From the NCBI RefSeq assembly GCF_014672695.1, contig NZ_CP053923.1, positions 2,833,920 through 2,841,119 on the forward strand: DNA of 7,200 bases. The letters are read 5' to 3'. Shown here one piece after another: positions 6,230-7,200 of the stretch (positions are counted from its first letter, which is position 1; the number at the start of each line of letters is the position of its first letter). The translations under genes were made by a program, and so were the position numbers. The notes under the pieces were generated by a model. It was not told the DNA's origin. It saw only the letters and a list, made by a program, of their open reading frames with translations, and searched no databases. This DNA is from Defluviicoccus vanus. GTDB lineage: Bacteria; Pseudomonadota; Alphaproteobacteria; Rhodospirillales; Defluviicoccaceae.

Positions 6230-7200
6230 AGGGTTTCTCCTTCAAGGCTGGTGGGGTTGAGAGAGGCCGCGCGGTCGTCGCTCCCGGAGGCTGGTGCGTC
6301 GGCGGGCGTGACGCGGTAATCGCCGTCCGGGCCGAGGCCCTCGACGCGGACGAGTTCGGAGAGGCGGCGTGCCGAGCCGCGGCCGGAGAGCACGGCTACG
6401 AGGTCGATCGTTTCAGCGATCAGCGCGCGCGGGACGGTGACGACGGCTTCCTGGATGAGCTGTTCCATCCGCCGCAGCGCGCCGATGGCGCTGCCGGCGT
6501 GAATCGTGCCGACGCCGCCGGGATGGCCGGTGCCCCAGGCTTTGAGGAGGTCGAGCGCCTCGGCGCCACGCACCTCGCCGATCGGGATGCGGTCGGGGCG
6601 CAGGCGCAGCGAGGACCGGACGAGATCGGAGAGCGAGGCGACGCCATCCTTGGTCCGCATGGCGACGAGGTTGGGCGCGGCGCATTGCAGCTCGCGCGTG
6701 TCTTCGATGATGACGACGCGATCGGAGGTCTTCGCTACCTCGGCCAACAACGCATTGGTCAGCGTCGTCTTCCCGGTCGAGGTGCCGCCGGCGACAAGAA
6801 TGTTGGCGCGGGTAGCGACGCCGGCCCGCAGCGCCTCGGCCTGCGTGACGGACATGATCCCCGCGCGGACATAATCGTCGAGCGTGAACACGGCGACGGC
6901 GGGCTTGCGGATGGCGAAGGCCGGGGCCGCGACCACCGGGGGCAACAACCCCTCGAACCGCTCCCCCGTCTCGGGCAACTCGGCCGAGACACGCGGGCTG
7001 CCGGTGTGGACTTCGGCGCCGACATGGTGCGCGACCAGGCGCACGATGCGCTCGCCGTTGGCGGGAGACAGCCGCTCGCCCGTGTCGGCCAGCCCTTCGG
7101 CGAGCCGGTCGATCCAGATACGCCCGTCGGGGTTCAGCATCACCTCGACGACGGAGGCGTCTTCCATGAAGCGGGCGATGGCGGGACCGAGCGCCGTGCG
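6226..7200 (-). CDS. trbB: TrbB, VirB11-like type IV secretion ATPase (5' end outside window)
   Basis: Hexameric cytoplasmic ATPase at the inner-membrane base of the conjugation channel, which energises pilus and channel assembly with TrbE. The frame is open to the window edge: 11 more codons (reading RTALGPAIARF) precede the Met at 7167, so that Met is internal and the true start is beyond 7200. Numbered from that Met, the N-terminal domain covers about residues 1-90 (VEVMLNPDGRIW, ERIVRLVAHHVGAEV). Walker A is GGTSTGKT at 127-134, the acidic box IIEDTREL at 153-160, the Walker B-like stretch PDRIPIGEVRG at 191-201, and the His box GTGHPGGVGTIHA at 212-224. These are the four signature boxes of the VirB11/PulE family. 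Walker B has IPIGE where IIVGE-type sequences are usual, a mild variation. The last codons (LEGETL) carry the ribosome site of trbC, and its TGA overlaps the trbC start. Identification is secure. Confidence 0.97.
   Translation of the reverse strand, partial: RTALGPAIARFMEDASVVEVMLNPDGRIWIDRLAEGLADTGERLSPANGERIVRLVAHHVGAEVHTGSPRVSAELPETGERFEGLLPPVVAAPAFAIRKPAVAVFTLDDYVRAGIMSVTQAEALRAGVATRANILVAGGTSTGKTTLTNALLAEVAKTSDRVVIIEDTRELQCAAPNLVAMRTKDGVASLSDLVRSSLRLRPDRIPIGEVRGAEALDLLKAWGTGHPGGVGTIHAGSAIGALRRMEQLIQEAVVTVPRALIAETIDLVAVLSGRGSARRLSELVRVEGLGPDGDYRVTPADAPASGSDDRAASLNPTSLEGETL
6237..6242 (-). promoter_or_regulatory. Ribosome binding site for trbC
   Basis: AAGGAG lies inside the last codons of trbB, 7 nt (AAACCCT) before a GTG. 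It selects the GTG at 6229, which overlaps the trbB TGA as GTGA, as the trbC start and implies coupling of trbC to trbB translation. Confidence 0.8.

Noticed and set aside
1..7200. CRISPR arrays, tRNA/rRNA genes, insertion sequences, att sites, terminators
   Set aside because: None was seen by eye. The whole window is occupied by tightly packed trb genes with gaps of at most 13 nt.

Overview
The window is one uninterrupted piece of a P-type (RP4/Ti-like trb) mating-pair-formation type IV secretion operon. All of it is read on the minus strand, from right to left. The sequence is visibly G+C-rich, with strong G/C preference at third codon positions. The gene order trbB-trbC-trbD-trbE-trbJ-trbK-trbL-trbF and the TrbK-alt type of TrbK point to an alphaproteobacterium (Rhizobiales/Hyphomicrobiales- or Sphingomonadales-like). 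The genes would sit on an integrative conjugative element or a plasmid; no replication, integration, relaxase or att sequence is in view to say which.

Layout on the minus strand: trbB (secretion ATPase, VirB11-like; its start lies beyond position 7200) overlaps trbC (prepilin, VirB2-like) by 4 nt. trbD (VirB3-like) follows 7 nt later and trbE (VirB4-like ATPase) 13 nt after that. trbE runs in frame into trbJ (VirB5-like, exported) with no stop codon. trbK-alt (putative entry exclusion) follows after 10 nt, then trbL (polytopic VirB6-like channel protein) after 2 nt and trbF (VirB8-like) after 2 nt. trbF is cut by position 1, probably only a codon or two from its end. trbG and trbI would be expected next, outside the window. 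There is no gene-free stretch, internal promoter or terminator visible. Every junction is tight enough for translational coupling, so the genes are almost certainly one transcript started upstream of the window.

Together the products make the conjugation channel and pilus: TrbB and TrbE power assembly, TrbC is the pilus subunit, TrbJ is the periplasmic/pilus-associated component, and TrbD, TrbL and TrbF build the inner-membrane part. TrbK would block redundant mating.

The system itself is known. The real oddity is the trbE/trbJ junction. The two genes, each of full expected length, form a single 1063-codon reading frame with TrbJ's signal peptide in the middle, while trbJ keeps its own Shine-Dalgarno and ATG. 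Comparison with the trbB/trbC junction suggests that one extra C in the ribosome-site spacer removed an ancestral ATGA overlap. A second, weaker anomaly is the trbD start, where an ATG overlapping the trbC stop is out of frame by one base across a short G run.
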